From an uncultured Sutterella sp. (GTDB lineage Bacteria > Pseudomonadota > Gammaproteobacteria > Burkholderiales > Burkholderiaceae_F), in assembly GCA_934249275.1 (NCBI GenBank), contig CAKQKT010000093.1:1-6928 (forward strand): a stretch of DNA of 6,928 nucleotides. Direction: 5' to 3'. How positions within the stretch are numbered: position 1 is the first letter of the stretch; each line of letters starts with the position of its first letter. The position numbers and the translations under genes are program-made. Under the pieces are notes generated by a model. It had not been told where the DNA came from. It did not search any database and was given only the letters and a program-made list of their open reading frames with translations. Shown one piece after another: positions 5,104 to 6,928 of the stretch.

Positions 5104-6928
5104 CTAGTCCTCGCTAGCCGTGATGTACGTGTAAATATCGCCGCGCACGGGAACGTCGAGGCGATAGTTGATCTCAAAGGCCGCGTCGCCGGTCGCGGGC
5201 AGCGTGACCGGAATCGGCTCGCCCCTGGCTTCGATCTCGCCGAGGAAGTAAAAGGCCTTGGCCTCTCCCTGGTCCTTCTTGTTGCGGCGTACGAAAAGAT
5301 AGATGCGATTGTCCCTGTCCTCAGCCGTGCGCTTGAACATGTGATCGGCGTCGGCCGACGTCGTCCTGCGCTTCGTCTTTGAAAGCGCCACAAGGTGCGA
5401 AGGCGAGATGAACCTGTCCTCGTAGGCGATGGCGTCCTCTGCCTTGTGGTAGTTGACGAACACCGGCAAAGTCTTCGTCTGCTTTTCATAGAAGTAGCCG
5501 CCGATGTTCTGCGCAGTCATGTTGGTCGGCCAGTTGAGCAGGCGGCAGACGTCCTCGTAGGTGTACTTTTCGTAAAGCACGAGATCCGTGTCCGCATAGC
5601 GTTTCGAAAACTTCGTCTCGTAGCGAGAGATCATGAAGTCCGTCAGGTCGGCAAGCATGTCGCGGAAGGCCGGACTGCGTTCGAGCTCCTCGCGAAGGCC
5701 GGCCGCCATGCGAAGGCCGCCCATGCCGTCGTCCTCGATGAAGACATATTCCTTCTGGCGCTCCGCCTCGTCCGCCGTTCTCACGAACTTGTTGGAGAGG
5801 AATCCGAAGACGCTCTTGAGATGCGCGGCGCAAGGCTCGATGCCGTAGCGGGAGAGTCCTTCGCAGAGCTCCTGATCGAGATTCTCGCGACCGGCGAGCA
5901 GCGTGCGAATGACAAGCGCCTCGGACACGCGGCGTCCCGCGCCGGCCTTTGAAGAGAGAAATTGGAGCATGCCGGCCGCGCGCGGCGTCAGGCGCGTCGC
6001 AAAGGTCTTCTCATACTTTTCGAGGAAGGCATAGTAGGAGCCGAACTTCTCAAAAAACTTGACCGCGTCAATCGAGCCGTATCTGTCAAAGTCGAGAAGT
6101 CCCGGAATTCGGCCGAGCTTGGCCTTGAGCTGATCGTAGCTCGTGCGGATGAGCTTCGAATCGCTCACGTTCGCGCGATCGATCGACTCATAGATGCGGC
6201 GGCGTACGATCTGATCGAAGTGCACGCTCGAAGCGCCCGGAATCTGCCTCAGGTCCACAGCCAGCGCACGGCGCATGTTGTCTTTGTTGTATGAGCGGTC
6301 ATCGGCGAGCGCCACCGGAATCAGGAAGTTGGTCTGGTAGTTCCCGATAAAGTCGAGAATGACGACGAATTCCTTGCCGGGCGCCTTGCGAAGACCGCGG
6401 CCGAGTTGCTGAACGAAAACGATCGCACTCTGCGTCGGACGCAGCATGATGACCTGATTGACTTCGGGAATGTCCACGCCTTCGGCGAAAATGTCAACCG
6501 TGAAGATGTAGTCGAGACGGTTGTCGCCGATGCCGTGCGACAGGCGGTAGATCGCCTCTTCGCGCACCGACTGATCGTCCTCGCCCGAAAGCGCAACCGT
6601 CTTGAAGCCGCGCTCATTGAAAAGCTTGGAAAGCTCCCGGCATTCCTGATTGCGGGAGCAGAAGACCAGGCCCTTGACGCGCGGGCCGCTCCAGCCGAAG
6701 TACTGAGCGCGGTCGATGATGTTGTCGACGCGTTCCGATGCCATCAGCAGACGGAAGTCGCTCACATCGTCCAGGAGCACGCCGCCCACCGTGACGTCCC
6801 GCACGCCGAAATAATGGAACGGACACAGAAGGTCCTCTTCCAGCGCGGTCTTCAAGCGGATTTCGTAGGCAATGTTGTGATCGAAGAGCGCGTAGATGTC
6901 GGCGCCGTCCGTGCGGTCGGGACTTGCC
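5104..6928 (-). CDS. SF2 DEAD/DEAH-type helicase with DUF3427-like C-terminus (partial, 5' end beyond window)
   Basis: 607 C-terminal residues are visible. The window cuts the gene at motif III: the first residues, ASPDRTDGADIY, match the T(A)TPxRxDG element of restriction-type SF2 helicases. The ATPase Walker A and DExx motifs are therefore not seen. The second RecA-like domain carries motif IV KGLVFCSR (about 85-92), motif V TVDIFAEGVDIP (143-154) and motif VI QQLGRGLRK (173-181) with its arginine fingers. A long helical middle region follows. The last 110 residues or so (FISPSHLVALSKTKRRTT..., IYLFVRRNKK..., FYFLGE) resemble DUF3427. Full-length relatives are roughly 900-1000 residues and often carry an N-terminal PLD-like nuclease domain, which cannot be checked here. 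The frame is intact to TAG at 5104-5106. It probably remodels or unwinds nucleic acid in repair or defence. The Nudix gene follows closely. Confidence 0.88.
   Translation of the reverse strand, partial: ASPDRTDGADIYALFDHNIAYEIRLKTALEEDLLCPFHYFGVRDVTVGGVLLDDVSDFRLLMASERVDNIIDRAQYFGWSGPRVKGLVFCSRNQECRELSKLFNERGFKTVALSGEDDQSVREEAIYRLSHGIGDNRLDYIFTVDIFAEGVDIPEVNQVIMLRPTQSAIVFVQQLGRGLRKAPGKEFVVILDFIGNYQTNFLIPVALADDRSYNKDNMRRALAVDLRQIPGASSVHFDQIVRRRIYESIDRANVSDSKLIRTSYDQLKAKLGRIPGLLDFDRYGSIDAVKFFEKFGSYYAFLEKYEKTFATRLTPRAAGMLQFLSSKAGAGRRVSEALVIRTLLAGRENLDQELCEGLSRYGIEPCAAHLKSVFGFLSNKFVRTADEAERQKEYVFIEDDGMGGLRMAAGLREELERSPAFRDMLADLTDFMISRYETKFSKRYADTDLVLYEKYTYEDVCRLLNWPTNMTAQNIGGYFYEKQTKTLPVFVNYHKAEDAIAYEDRFISPSHLVALSKTKRRTTSADADHMFKRTAEDRDNRIYLFVRRNKKDQGEAKAFYFLGEIEARGEPIPVTLPATGDAAFEINYRLDVPVRGDIYTYITASED

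Noticed and set aside
5395..6294. Plus-strand open frames opposite the helicase gene
   Set aside because: The minus strand carries a continuous helicase with motifs IV, V and VI. The plus-strand frames are shadows without motifs.

Overview
The window looks like chromosomal DNA of a GC-rich betaproteobacterium, most plausibly a gut Burkholderiales of the Sutterellaceae type. That placement is inferred from the style of the RlmN-like, BrnQ and Nudix proteins, not from a search. There is no insertion sequence, CRISPR array or rRNA. The window cuts off the 3' end of the first gene and the 5' end of the last.

Layout from left to right: a minus-strand radical SAM gene of the RlmN/Cfr 23S rRNA methyltransferase family (1-940, 3' end missing). 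Next is a lone tRNA-His(GUG) with its own promoter and terminator (1137-1333). It is followed by a plus-strand branched-chain amino acid carrier gene, brnQ (1531-2877), with a strong terminator. A 309-bp gene-free stretch then holds a near-consensus sigma-70 promoter whose spacer contains a perfect palindrome.

Downstream of that promoter is the most unusual locus (3187-4618). It is a chain of six tandem XRE/Cro-type helix-turn-helix repeats of about 70 residues each, split into two reading frames exactly at a run of nine A. Eight A would give one uninterrupted 476-residue protein, and the length of the interrupted repeat would then match its neighbour exactly. The locus is either a frameshifted gene, a phase-variable switch, or a gene expressed by slippage.

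On the right, in minus orientation, lie the C-terminal 607 residues of an SF2 helicase with a DUF3427-like C-terminus (5104-6928). Fifty-three bases downstream of it is a small MutT/NudG-type Nudix hydrolase (4664-5050), probably in the same transcript. The HTH locus and the helicase-Nudix pair converge on a 45-bp gap with a weak hairpin. The helicase-Nudix pair suggests nucleic-acid maintenance or defence, and the HTH locus looks like a self-regulated DNA-binding protein. No direct functional link between them can be read from the sequence.
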